Position numbers and translations under genes: made by a program | Notes under the pieces: model-generated | Databases searched by the model: none | What the model was told of the DNA's origin: nothing | Seen by the model: only the letters and a program-made list of their open reading frames with translations | Assembly: GCA_036365515.1 (NCBI GenBank) | Contig: CM070874.1 | Span: forward strand, 244,268,430-244,332,429 | Source: Torymus aiolomorphi | Taxonomy: Eukaryota > Arthropoda > Insecta > Hymenoptera > Torymidae | Direction of reading: 5' to 3' | DNA length: 64,000 nt | Part shown: in pieces, positions 44,700 through 56,511 of the stretch | Layout of the letters: each line of letters starts with the position of its first letter | How positions within the stretch are numbered: position 1 is the stretch's first letter

Positions 44700-45947
44700 T
44701 TACATCTTGCGGTATTTCTCTAGACTCTCTAAAAAATTGTTGAGATCTGTCTCAGAAGTGATAAGAGTAGGCTTCTCACTCGTCTTTGGTCTTGCATAGA
44801 TTTTTCTACCACTTACAAATGTGGAAAATGTATTTTCTTTTTCTTTGGCTTTGACTCGCATCTGATTATGTAGCTTGAAAACATCAGTTGGGAGAAACTC
44901 ATTGACGTTTATGAGTCCCCGAGCTAGTGGTGACGGATCACCAGGTGACTGTAACAGAGCATTATCTATGGCAGATGTACGGACTTTCTTTAATTTGATT
45001 TTACTGTGGATGATGGCATGAACTAGGGCTGGCGAGAAGAGACTTACTATTAGTTGCTGAGTAGAGAATGAAGTTGCTGTAGGTTCAGATGTCTGTGTTT
45101 CTATGGTAGTGTCCGTTGATTCAGTCGAGCTGGTAGCTGGCATTGATAGCTCTTTTCGCCGGTCCTTCCCGCGCAAAGGACGGGCGGAGATAATTTCCCT
45201 GGACTCTGGATAAATTGTTTTGAGTATAATAAATGCAAGATCACGAAGATTAACACCGATCTTGAAACCACCCAGTACAATATCGGAAGAGAGACGTTGT
45301 TGTGTATCTGCTAGTTCTGATAGTCCAGAGGATAGATAGGCATTTATTTCTTCGAGATGACGAAGCCTATCACTGGTATCTGCAGCACTTTCCGCAGAGA
45401 CAGAAGAACACAGCTGACTATCTACTGTTTGGCGCAGAGAATTGTAGTCACTTTTAAGCTTGTCTATATCTTCTACTGCGGCATCAACTTGTTGTACTAG
45501 TGCAGGAATCAACTCGAGAACTTGAAGTTTTCCTGAGAAATCCGCTATTTTGTCATTGATATCTTGTAACGATCATTGAAAATTGAAGATTTGCATTACG
45601 ATGCCATCTAACTTATTCAATTTGTCCATTTTTCCCAGCAGTCTGCTAAGCAGTTTGTCACTGGAGGGCGTGATAGAAGGTGGAGTTTTTGCAGATTTAG
45701 AAGCAGGTGCAGTTTGTGTAGTGACGTGAAGGTTTTCAGTAATGCTTTCATTTATAGATGTAGTTTTTTGCTTATAAATATTTGCTACACTGATACAACT
45801 TCGACATGCATTTATGAGTTTGTCAGCCTTGTTAAGCACTTGTTTGAAATTAGTACAGGAAGGATGGTAATTTTTGTGAAAGTGGTCACATGTAGCAACA
45901 GTTGTTTTAATGGCTTTATTACAATCACGACATATGGTATCCATCAT
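44700..45947 (-). pseudogene. LINE ORF1: PHD-like finger, coiled coil, one stop
   Basis: One frame of about 416 codons interrupted only by a TGA at 45573-45575. The N-terminus has CRDCNKAIKT, CDHFHKNYHPSC and CRSC, a Cys4-His-Cys3-type (PHD-like) zinc finger. A Lys/Leu heptad-like region follows (KLLSRLLGKMDKLNKL and, after the stop, DIDKLKSDYNSLRQTV), suggesting a trimer- or dimer-forming coiled coil. A central block and a Ser/Thr-rich linker come next, then a basic C-terminal region. In LINEs of this kind ORF1p binds the element RNA. It ends at 44700, 12 bases before the ORF2 frame begins. Confidence 0.75.
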
Positions 45948-46299
45948 AACAGATATGGAGCAAACGAAAGGGATGAGAGCGAATAATGAGTTGAACTGAG
46001 CAATGTAGGAAATACCAACGATTGAAGATGAAAAGCGAGAAAAATGATAGAGAGTACAAATATGTCTAATAATTCACAAAAATACAGGTGTAAAAGGCCA
46101 AGAGAGTGTATTAAGCTTGAAAAATGAACCGAAATAATACAAAAAGGTGTTGAAATAGGTTTAAGTACCCTATAAACTAAAATACTCAGAGTAAGTAGTA
46201 CATCCGTTAAATAGGCCAAACAAGTCAACAAAGTAGAGGCCATTTACACCCATTTACAAGGTAAAAACAACAGGCTAAGTTAAAAGTTACAATACAATT

Positions 46300-46660
46300 T
46301 ATAAATTTCTAAATTTCTAAATTTCTAAATTTCCGCCCTGCCTGAGGTAATTGAGCATACGTTCGCAGTAAGAACAAGAGGCAGATAGATGAGCATAAAT
46401 AGAGACGCAAACAATATTAGTTAAAAGGTAAAAATTTTACAAGTTTAAAAGTAGACGTTTCAGATATATGTTAAAAATTATCTCCGTGCCTGAGGTAATT
46501 GAGCATACGTTCACCGTAAAATAACAAGATATAAATAGATGAGCATAAATAGTAAAAGGTAAAAATTTACAAGCTTAAAAGTAGAAGTTTCAAATATACG
46601 TTTAAAATTCCCGCGGTACCCGATGGTAATCAAGCATAAACATGCGGTAATATAGCAACT
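46300..46660 (-). repeat. Tandem 5' monomers of the LINE
   Basis: 'tgcctgaggtaattgagca' followed by 'tagatgagcataaatag' and 'ggtaaaaatttt...aagt' occurs at 46338 and again at 46489, and a third diverged unit starts near 46620 ('taatcaagcataaac'). Unit about 140-150 bp. Tandem monomers at a LINE 5' end often carry the promoter. Confidence 0.6.
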
Positions 46661-47300
46661 GTCGATAAGGTAGGTTGCAGGTAGGAGTCTTAGTGCATGC
46701 TTGCTAATAAGTGTAGCGGTAGAGGGGCCTCACTCGCGCTCAATTTGCGCGGTATGGGCTGCGCGTGGTAGAAGCAATAGAAAATGCTGACTCACGAAAA
46801 AAGCTTCTTGATAAAAAACAGCTGTTGTGTGTCGTGGGCGAAACAGCAGACGACAACACACAGTAAGCCTGTTACAGCAGACGCAGTACGGGCGACGGGA
46901 CTATGTAGCAAAGCAGAAGCAGGCTGGGCAGTGGCAGATGCAGCATGTAGTGCAACTGCAGCTAGGTGTCGATGCGATGCAATGCAACTGCAGCTAGGTA
47001 GTGGCAGCAGTGCAGCGGTGCAGCAGCGATGCAGAGTGCCGGACTCAAACTACCAGCAGTGAGGCAGGGCGGCGAAGCGAAGCGTGAGATGATGGTGATG
47101 ATGGTGCGTGACGTGATGAGCGCAAAGTGAGGTTAGGGCTTCAGCTCTAGGAAAAAAGGTCCCCGGCACATAAAACAGGAGCGCGGTGCTTCAAGTCTTT
47201 AGGCTGGGAGCTTGAGTGTCGTCTGGGGCCCCTTTCCCTGCAAGAATTTACTCCGAGGAGTCAAAAACTATTAGTATTAGCCACAAAATAGCAGGAGCTG
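46661..47300. other. GC-rich region upstream of the LINE
   Basis: Rich in GCAGC/CTGCAG words (46860-47040). It may be more of the LINE 5' UTR or host sequence. No ORF I can support. Confidence 0.35.
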
Positions 47301-48434
47301 AGGCGGATAGCGCCTACACTTACACTTACCGAGAGAGAGAGCGAGAGAGGGAGATAGAGAGGTTTAAGTCTCTACTGAAGTACCTAACCGCTCATAACTA
47401 CAATACTATGACAGTAGCAGAAAGCAAAGATCAATATGTGTAGTTATTTTTTATTAAGTACTGCAAGATCAGAAAGTACTGTCTATCTATACGTCTAGAA
47501 GAATCTAGATAAGTATATTAAATGACTGATAAAATATTATTTTATTATTTAGGAAAAAACAAGGCACTTTGTGTTGAATTGTTATGTTCCTTTTTATATT
47601 AAGGGGGTGCGATACTCGATTTTAGGGAACAAATCTGTTTTACCATCTAAGCATAGTGATAACTGTACCAAATTCCACCGTCAGATGACATTAGCCACAT
47701 AGCGATGTTACGAGCCGAATTGGGGTCTTTGAGCAGAAAGATGCTTCTGCAATGGTCGCCGTGTTGACCATTTAGATTGTGGGTTCATTGTTCGACTAAG
47801 CGCTAAAGCGCAAGGAAATGCTGAAACATTGGAATGAGAACTCGAACACGGGAGAAATAGCTTTTAACTTGGTATTTATTGAATTAATTAAATACTTGTA
47901 TACTTTAAAAGAATAAACTTTTAACAGTTACTCGATACATTACACTGACGTAGATTTAATAATGGTATAATGACGACTAACACTAAGACGTGATCAAGAC
48001 GCTTGCACTAGTGCCACTGAGCTTTCGAGCTTGATTCTTTTTTCTTTTTATAGCTCTCAAGGCAATGTAGTGATCGGAGCAGTGCCAATCAGGGCTATTC
48101 TTTCCTTCTAAGTGGGACTGGGTTACTGGAAAAATCCGGATAATCCGGTTTTATCTGGTTTTCTTTGAGAAAGGGAGTCGCTCTACTTGATTTATCGGGT
48201 TTCCTCCATCCTTGTCCTAGAATCTTAATTTGTTTTGCAAGGGGAATTCTTCGAATTGTTTATCCTTGATGATTTCTTGGAAAAATTATACTAAACAATT
48301 CCTAGAATTGAATATGATAAATATTTCTTGAATATGATAAGCATTTCCCTGAGCGAGTTTTATAATTTCTTAAGTCTTATTATTATTAGTGATTGTTATA
48401 ACTTGTTTGAGAATGCCATAATATAATAAGGACA
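47301..48434. other. No gene seen
   Basis: Contains a short GAGAGA tract (47330-47365), otherwise AT-rich noncoding sequence. Confidence 0.45.
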
Positions 48435-49685
48435 TGCTGTGGGTGTTTGAAATTAATTTGAGTCACACACTAAATAATTAACAAGTTAAATACATTATAT
48501 ATTGTAAAAGACGATGAAAATTGAAATAACTATTACATAATTACAATAATTCGTAAAATTACAGTTGTAGTATAAAAAGTTAGATAAAATTGGTGTTACA
48601 AAGTTGTGTGTAAATGTTATAAAAGAGTTGAGTGTATAAGTGTTATAAAAGAGATTATGTTTGAGTTTTTCTGTGTGTGATTGAGTTATGCAGAGAAATT
48701 GCTGAGTTGTGCTGAGAAATCACTTTCATGTTCACCGGTGAACGCACTGCTTGCATAAATGATCACAATTAATATTATTGATTAACGTAATCTGAGAGTT
48801 GCCGAGAATCACATGTACAGAATACATTCGCGTTGTATCACTGTTTAATTGTATCAGCATGGCTGTGCGTGTATGAGATATTACCTTAGCTTCATGTCGA
48901 TTATATTAATCTTGAAGACGTGCGAGAAAGCTGATTGCGATGCACAACTGATGATACAGAGGCAGGATGAGTTGCACCAAATGAGAAAAGCTAGTGAAAA
49001 AAGCCACGAGCTTTGGTGAGAAAGTCCACGTGAATCGAGCCAATGAATTTTTCTGTTGAGAGACGCTTGAGTATTGAGATAGCAGTTGCAGTGAGGTGTT
49101 GCCTGCTAGCGAGCTAGCTGTCGAGTTAGCACACACCGCACTTGATGATCATTGATGTGAAGGCATGCCCAAATCCCGAAGATGTTATTGATCTCGACGA
49201 TCTTGAGTTTGCTGCCGGGGCTGCCTTGGTGAGAGTGCAGGTGTGATCGAAAGCCGATGAGAAGATACCATGTGAGGAGATGCCGTGTGAGAAGCACTGC
49301 TGTATGAGAACATACCGTGTGAGACTATACCGTGTGAGAAACACTGCCGTATGATAAGTTTCCGTGTGAGACGATGCCGTATGAGATGTCCATGTAGAGA
49401 GAGAGAGTGTGACTAAACTTGAGTTTATCCAACGGGAATTGCCGAAGGATCACAGTGAGCTTTTCCATGTGGCAGACTGTTGCTCATAGAAAGTTTAAGT
49501 GAGAGAGATTTCCGCCTTCTTCCTCGTTAAACCTGTCACCGAGGTGAGAGTGAAATCAGCGTATGTCCCATTTACATGTAGAAGAGTGAGAGAGACGCAT
49601 GAGTTTAGTCATAGTCGGCTAATCAGCGTAGCGTGTCAGCTGTTCCGGAGAGAAACTGATGAGTGTTGCTGTTAATTCCTAAACA
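48435..49685 (-). repeat. LTR-like sequence 1
   Basis: Plus-strand start TGCTGTGGGTGTTTG, end AATTCCTAAACA. 50090-51073 has the same start, the same end and, near the end, the same landmarks ('catttacatgt', 'gagagaga', 'aatcagYgtagcgt', 'ctgttcc'). On the minus strand it runs TGTTTAGGAATT...CACAGCA, an LTR-like layout recalling BEL/Pao elements. No clear target duplication. Confidence 0.4.
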
Positions 49686-50089
49686 TTACTTTATTTTTAC
49701 TGGATTCGCAAGCTGTTAATTATTATTTATTTCGAATTTTATTATTTTGAAAAAATCAAATATAAAGGAGTAAAAGGAAAAGGTATCCGTTATCAATTCT
49801 GATCTAAACATTTATTAATAATATAAAGGTTGTACAATCATATGTGATTTTCTCCTCCCCTCTCCCCCCACCTCTCCCTTTTTGTGCAATTTCAAAGGGA
49901 GGTAAGAAAAACGTGTTACAAAATTGAAGAGGCGCATGGTTTTATAAACCTTAATGAGGGTAAGTGATTAGAACAATACAAGTAGGTATCTAAAATGGCG
50001 CATGTGAGACGTAGCAGTTTTAAAAGTGATAAAATAGAATAAGGGGTAGATGTGTGTTTGAGTAAGCCACAATTATATGTGAGTAAACA
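49686..50089. other. Spacer between the LTR-like sequences
   Basis: 404 bases without coding potential. 49990-50055 resembles a unit of the tandem repeat at 51078-51265. Confidence 0.45.
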
Positions 50090-51073
50090 TGCTGTGGGTG
50101 TTAAAATAAATTTAATTCACACACAGAAGTAAATTGAAAGTAGAAATTATATTCACAAAAGTCACTTCTTAAATAAATTACAAATGTGGTTCATAAATAC
50201 ATTTCAACGTCGACTAATAAATTCAAAATCTGTTCAATAATTAAGATAAATTACAAAGGGAGTTTAAATTACATTTATTTGAATAAGTTGTAGGTGAGTA
50301 GTGTGTCAGCAATTCCAAAATATGAGTGCTGTCAATAATGGAGTAGTAGTCTCTCACTAGAGACAACTAACCTGTGATATTTGAGCATGTCTTCGAGTGT
50401 AATGAGATTGTCCGTTGAGAGTTCCTTGAGTTTTTCCTTAAATTCCCTCCTGGGCTCACGCACAATGAAGCTGTCAAAAATGAGGAATGGCAAACAATTG
50501 TAATTGAATTGCTGCCTTGAGTTTTGCTAATTCACACATGTTCACTGTTACACTTGCCGCCGGTGCCAACACGTGGTTGGCAACATAACCTCTAGTATGG
50601 TGAGAGTTTTTACCTTGCAATAGAGTCGATTTTACTAATCGTCGTTGCACCTTGAGTATTGCGTGAGTGAGGAGTGATGTGAGTTTTCAGTGAGAGATTG
50701 AGTAGAGCCTGGTTGAGTTGATCCAGTGTTGAGTTGAGCCAGTGAAAAACTTGAGAACAACCGATGAGATTTTGCAGGTGCGCAGCGGAGAGATGCTCCT
50801 CGTGGCACGGCTGATGAAAAAGAGAGCGAGGCCTTGATCCACTTCCTTCTTCTTGGTCTTGACGATTCACTTCGCGAATCAAACTAATTCCTCTCACATT
50901 TACATGTGAGAGCGCGAGAGAGACCGAAATAGCGCGAATATACCTTGTTAATCAGTGTAGCGTCCCGGCTGTTCCGCCGGGAGGCCGCGAGGTGCTGCCG
51001 CGCCGTGGCAGCGCCGTGAGTCGTGCCGAGCTGAGTGTAACCGCGGGAATTCAAATTATTGAATTCCCAAACA
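50090..51073 (-). repeat. LTR-like sequence 2
   Basis: Starts TGCTGTGGGTGTTAA and ends AATTCCCAAACA. It is diverged from 48435-49685 in the middle, so the two are related LTRs rather than a young pair. Confidence 0.4.
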
Positions 51074-51077
51074 ATGT

Positions 51078-51265
51078 GTGTAATGGTGCGTTATTTGAGT
51101 GAGGTGTAACAGTGTTAAAAGTGATCAGATACAATAAAAGGGCAGATATGTGAAATGCTGCGTTGTTGGAGTGAAGCGTAACAATTTTAAAAGTGTGAAA
51201 TAGTGCGTTGTTTGAGGAAGGTGCACCAATTTGAAAAATAATTAGACAAAATAAAAATGAAAACG
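51078..51265. repeat. ~65-bp tandem repeat, three units
   Basis: 'gtgcgttatttgagtgagg', 'gctgcgttgttggagtgaag' and 'gtgcgttgtttgaggaagg' start successive units that continue with AACARTTTTAAAAGTG. Confidence 0.55.
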
Positions 51266-51717
51266 TACGTGTGTGTGGGTGTAGATACAAGGTAGTGATT
51301 GTTGAGAGTGTCTTGCTTTTCTCTAACCTTGGATCTTGAAGATTTCTCCGTTTCCAACTTCATTTTCGTGTTGCAGGAATGTGATGGAGCACTGCAAGTA
51401 CCTTTGCAGACTCCTCAGGTCGTAAGGCGACAGTCCACAATTCCCTGGACAATGTGGCGTCTTCAGGGCAGCCGTCAAACCCATCACATGGAGTTGCCTC
51501 AGGACACAGTTCTCCTGTGCCTCGTGAACACAGCGTATAAATCTCCAACCCTGTCCATCTGGTGACAGGAAGTAAATAGCAAGTAGGTGAGTTGTGTGCC
51601 TAATAATTTTTCCCCTTCTATTCAACTTGGCAGTGCAGGCCCAGATTAGATTTCTGGTGTCGTTTACTGTTTTGGGCCTTCTGATGGGGTGATATGGGAG
51701 AATTCCTTGTTCCGGCA
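51266..51717. other. No supported gene
   Basis: A 131-codon minus-strand frame crosses it but matches no family I know; possibly transposon-derived. Confidence 0.35.
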
Positions 51718-52815
51718 TGATAATATATCATCGCGCGGTACGAAGAAAAACCAACTTGGAAGTTACAGGCGAAGAAAAGCGAAAATGCGTCTAAGGCAAA
51801 GAAAAGCCAGTTTGGACAAAAAATCCCAACTTCCGCCATTTCGCGCGAGAAAGAAAATTCAATTTTGTTAGTGATAAACAATGTTTTATTATGCTTGTAA
51901 ATTTTAATTCTCATAATAAAATTATTCTTAATACTATTAATAAGTGGTTAATCAGTACTAGGAATCTTGAATCAATGTACTGACAGTCAGTACATTGATT
52001 CAAGATTCAGTCAGTTTCTGGTTTGTCTTTGGCTGGCACCTCTGGTTGGGCCTATTTCATAAAAAAAACTATATTTGTATAATATATATAAAAAAAATCA
52101 TTACCACTACGGGTCTACATGTTGAACATATGTCGAAAGTACTGCAGCGCCGTTCATGAATTATAAGGTACTCGCAATCACAGGTTTATTGCGCTTTCAG
52201 ATGTATCCGAAAAAAGAGCAACGGCTCCGCGTTACAGACACGCATGAGCGCAGCCTTCCAAGCGTTTGACGCAGTAGTGCCGCCGGCCGGGGCTACTGCG
52301 TTCGGCGTTCCTAAGAGTTTTCCTGTGTAAGTATAGCATAATAAATGTACAATTACGCGTACACGATCATTTACGAACGACTTATTGCAGTGCTTTTGAC
52401 AAATGTTCAGAGACAATGATAACAAAAACTGGAATTATCAGTAAACGGATTCGGGATTCCTAGAATCGCTTATTAATAGTATCAATAGTAATTGTATTGT
52501 GATAATTAAAATTTACAAGCATAATATACATCATTATTTATCAATTCCAGTACGTAAAAGTATTATCGCTAACAGAATTGGATTTTTTTTTCTCGAGTGA
52601 AATGTCGTCAGTTGCGATTTTTCGTCCAGGGACGGCGCAAACTGGCCTTTTTTCGTCTGAGACAAGATAAACTGGCTTTTTTCATCTGGGAGGGTGCAAA
52701 CTGACTTTTCTTCGTCTGGGAGGACGCAAACTGGCTTTTCTTGCCTTAGATGTATTTTTGGCTTTTCTTCACCTGTAACTTCCAAGTTGTCTTTTCTTCA
52801 TACCGCGCGACGATA
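51718..52815. mobile_element. Foldback element with ~300-390-bp arms
   Basis: 51718-52025 and 52435-52815 are inverted copies: 'cgcgcggtacgaagaaaa', 'caacttggaagttacagg', 'tctaaggcaaagaaaagcc' and 'tatgcttgtaaattttaatt' all recur reversed on the right. The right arm holds three extra ~32-bp units ('cgtctgggaggacgcaaac') at 52615-52745. The spacer contains a stray TIR end (52038-52105). Confidence 0.7.
51962..52008. repeat. Perfect 47-bp palindrome
   Basis: Two 23-base arms (GAATCTTGAATCAATGTACT plus GAC, and its exact complement) around a single A at 51985. Confidence 0.9.
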
Positions 52816-54070
52816 TCTCCTCGGTTCTGCTGATTCTGCTGGCGGTACTAGACGGATCGGTACTACTTCCTGGAGGGGTTGGTGGACCGAGAGTGATATG
52901 CCTCTACCTTCTGACTGGGTTAACTGTCTCATGGTATGCATATACCGACATAATCATAGTTGAATTCTTTCCTTCCAGTGGTGACATCGTGTCCGCCAAA
53001 GTGTCGATGGGAGACAGGCTCAGCCATCCATATACATTATTCTAGAGGGAAAGCGGCTTAACCTGCTGGGTGTTAGGCTCTTCCTTTTTCATGTCCCTCC
53101 GAAAACCATCTTAATCATGATTTTTTCTGTTTTCGGTTGCAGTAACCAGTCGCCTGCTATGAGGTTGCCTTCCATTATAGAATAAAGATTCTCTGGGCTT
53201 CCTTTGACTGGATGTGTTGGCCCGAGGTTTGCTACTGGGCTACTAATACCTTGAAGCTTGTGGTTGGCCTGTTTTACACTTGCTGGTTCAAACAAAACAG
53301 ATCCGGCGAGCGGGAGAACACGGAAAGGCTTTGCGATTTCGGCGTTGCCGAACCTCAGGTAAGGGGTTTTCAAAAACTCTCCATAATGAGAGCCGTCTGA
53401 GGTCACATATAATAAAAAAATTCTTTTATAATTTCTTTTTCTCCCATTTGTAATATGTTCCTTCTCCTTTTTACGAAAACTATATATTTTTTTTCGATAT
53501 TAATCAAGGGCCGACATGACGTAAGTAACCGGCGGAGAAGGGTCTACTATAATATTGTCGGTAGTCTAACGGTTTTCAGAATACCGGGGGGATTCGCGTT
53601 GATGATAAAGTTCGATAGTGGGGTTATCAGATTAAATTGCTAAATCTGGGTTTAATTCCTTAATTCTCCCTTGTTTTCGAAATTACACTTTTCAAGAGAA
53701 ATTTCAAAGATTTGGGTTTAGTGGGGGAGTTTTAATTCTTTATTTTGCATTTCCAAAAGAGGGCAAAAGTATTTCAATGCGAAAACCATAAAGTTATTTT
53801 GCAGCTCATTTCTGAGAACAACTTAATAATTGAGGTCAGGGTTTGGAGGTTTGAAATTTTATTCTTATGCTGGCTAAATGTTTTGGATTTTACCAAGGTA
53901 GTTCATGTGATGATTCAAATATGAGAAGTGAAATTATGACTTTATCATTTTCATTATCTTCGGTTTCCTTAACATTCTGGTTTCTTTTCGAAGATGGGGC
54001 TGGGTTTTCTTTGAAAAGTTTTGAATTTTGCCTACATGTGGATAGTAATTTCAAATTTGAAAGGTGAATT
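52816..54070. other. No supported gene
   Basis: Short frames at 52694-52963 and 53089-53406 show no recognisable domain. The rest is AT-rich. Confidence 0.4.
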
Positions 54071-54775
54071 GTAAGTATCACCACGTCTTCAATCTGATTA
54101 ATAATATGACTAATTTCACCGTTAACTAACCAAATTAAACGGGAGCCATCGTTAATTATTTATTTCCCTCTTTTACGTGTTTTGAAAAGGACACAAGAGT
54201 GATTTAGAGGGTGATTTGTGAGTTGAACTTCGAACCCTTTCTAATTTGTATTAGATAAAGGGACTAGGTTAAGCTGTTTTCCACCCTTTTTATAACAAAT
54301 TTATTTGGAAACTATTACTTTTTTAGTTGGAATCTTCTTTATTCAATATTTCGGAATTTCTATTAAAACTGTATTTATAGGGATTTTATACCTTTGCTCT
54401 CCGGGTGAAATAAATAAACAATTGTAGCGCTACATTAATTTATTAATTATTTAACTGAATATAAATTTTCGCTTAAGTACAGAATTTGAATTTCAGTTTC
54501 TTGACAGTTTAAGTTGAGCTTGGTAGGTATTAAGATTTTAAAGGTGGGGTTTGTGGTGGGTTCAAGTTGCAGAGGTAGATTAAATTTTGTTGGTTAAATT
54601 TGTTTCTCATTAGGTTGTAATAATCCTCTAAAATTTTATTGATGGTAGAAATTGTAGTCTCCTTTGCCTCTTTCAAGGTGAATTTAAAAATTTAAACAAA
54701 AATGAGTTTAATTTGGTTGATTAACGGAGAAATTAGTCATATTATTAATCAGGTTGAAGACGTGGTGATACTTAC
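54071..54775. repeat. Sequence bounded by 70-bp inverted repeats
   Basis: 54071-54140 (GTAAGTATCACCACGTCTTC...) and 54706-54775 (...GAAGACGTGGTGATACTTAC) are inverted copies with few changes. The ~565 bases between hold no ORF. A MITE or a chance rearrangement are both possible. Confidence 0.5.
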
Positions 54776-54829
54776 GATTTTTAATTCAGGGTGATTTTAT
54801 GTTCTCCAAGACACAAGTATTGTTTCAAG

Positions 54830-55078
54830 GGTGAATTATAACCTTATTTTTTAGTTTTGAGGTGAACAATATTTTTTTATTTTTAAGGGTGAATGTTTTA
54901 ATAATTTCAATTTTCTAGGGTGGAGTTTTAATCATTTTAATTTTTAAGGGTGAATTATTCATAATTTTAATTTTTAAGGGTGAAGTATTAATAATTTTTA
55001 TTTTTAAGCGTGAACTATTAATAATTTCTATTTTTTAAGTGTGAACTATTAATAATTTTTATTTTTAAGGGTGAAGGG
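54830..55078. repeat. ~30-bp minisatellite
   Basis: About eight units of TTTTTAAGGGTGAATTATTA with AATAATTTTAA variants. Confidence 0.8.
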
Positions 55079-55399
55079 CGCCCCTTCCATCGTTCCTTTA
55101 CGTGAGATGCTTCATATAGCTCACCGGGACCCATCCTGATATAATGTATCAGGAGTACTTCCGGTTTCCCATCTCCACGGCATAAAACAAGGGATTAACT
55201 GGAAACATTCTGGATTTTAACTTTTAAGGCGAGCCCTGGTAATCTCTCCTATGACCCTTATTACTTTATTATCATTAATTTAATTACAAACAAGACACAT
55301 GAATTTATGATTAGGTCGTACGCAAAATATAAAAATATAAACACCGTACAGAGTAACATTATAAATATCGCATAAAGGAGGAAAAATGGATAAAATTAG

Positions 55400-56507
55400 C
55401 TAGGTAGTGTTTCAATTTGTCCACATGGACTATTTAAGTTTTATCATTTCCTAAATTTATTCTGGCATTTCTATCGCCTATTAATTCAATTATTTTATAG
55501 CGGTCCGCGTATTGCTCGTCAAATTTACCTACTTGGGGTTCTTCTAACAAATATAACTTCTCTCCGACTTTAAAATCTTTTGTATTTAATTTCTGATCGC
55601 AGTATCATTTTGACCGTTCCTTAGCATCTAATAACCACGCGTTCGCTATTTTTTGAGGTCATTTAGCTTAAATATTAATTCATCTATGTACATTTCATAC
55701 GTTTTTGTACGGTTCGCGTCTCACATTCGGAAGGTAATTGTGCTTTTCGTCCGAAAATTAACCAAAAGAGTCCATGGTCTAGGGATGAAAGGATGTAGAT
55801 CATAATTGCTTAATTTTAAATATCTTGGCTACCTTTTGCATCAGAGCAACCGAATCTGGTTATAAAATCATAAACTATGGCCGTCGCAACCACTTCAGCG
55901 GTCATATTGGGAATGAGAAGGGTGACAGAGTATTTCGTTAAGTTAAATTGTATGGTCATGCAGTATATATTTATTTCCGGATACGGTTACGGGTAGAGTG
56001 CCTACTATGTCCATTTCCAGAACCTCGAAAGTCCTACTAGGGGTGGTAGTAATTTTCATAGATTTCTTGGTTTTGACTCGAACTAATTTCTTTCTTTGAC
56101 GTTACTTGCAAGTTCGTAGATTCTGGGAAACATCTTCCTTTATTCCTGGCCAACAAAATCTTTCTCGACTGCGATGGTAGGTTTTTGCAAATCCCTTATG
56201 TCCTCCCACTGGGGAGTCATGAGCTTCGCTAATTATTCCTAACCTATCCTCGGCGGGTGGCACTGTAACTTCACCAATGCAAATCGTAAGCTTAGGAATT
56301 TCGACTTTATATTGAGAACGTAACTCGAATTCCACCGGTAGCCAGTGAATTTGTTCTAAACCATCTTCCGTTTTAGAAATACTTACGGATTTTATTTGAT
56401 CTTCTATCATGACCGTTCGGAGGGAATTTAAACACTTTACTATTATTGTCGTTTTAGCGATCTCGTCGGATCTTTCTTTAATGAATAACGAGTAGATTAT
56501 TTTACTG
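55400..56507 (-). pseudogene. pol: Gypsy integrase fragment, decayed
   Basis: Minus strand: the linker (NSKIIYSLFIKERSDEIAK), then the zinc site with GGHKGFAKTY, FCWPGI and LRTCK (56102-56500), then after a stop FEVLEMDIVGTLP with the first catalytic Asp (near 56010). About 55440-55660 gives FKVGEKLYLLEEPQ and a KFDEQYADRYKIIELI-type C-terminal domain. The part with the second Asp and the Glu is mostly lost. Several stops. Confidence 0.65.
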
Positions 56508-56511
56508 TTAA
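56508..56511. repeat. TTAA target duplication, left
   Basis: TTAA directly before GGGGGCTAGACACC; its partner is 57557-57560. Confidence 0.8.

Larger units (their letters stand above)
41298..46660 (-). mobile_element. CR1/Jockey-like LINE with PHD-type ORF1, minus strand
   Basis: A nearly full-length two-ORF LINE: 5' tandem monomers (46300-46660), ORF1 with PHD-like finger and coiled coil, ORF2 with AP endonuclease and reverse transcriptase, a 3' UTR with an internal tandem duplication, and an (ATCT)n tail at about 41298-41320 instead of poly-A. ORF1 with a PHD-like finger is known from CR1-type LINEs, hence the tentative group. ORF2 is broken by several frameshifts and stops. Confidence 0.8.

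Noticed and set aside
51323..51718. 131-codon minus frame
   Set aside because: Cys/His residues are scattered without a zinc-finger spacing; no family recognised.
53089..53406. 105-codon minus frame
   Set aside because: No domain or splice sites; left as unexplained sequence.
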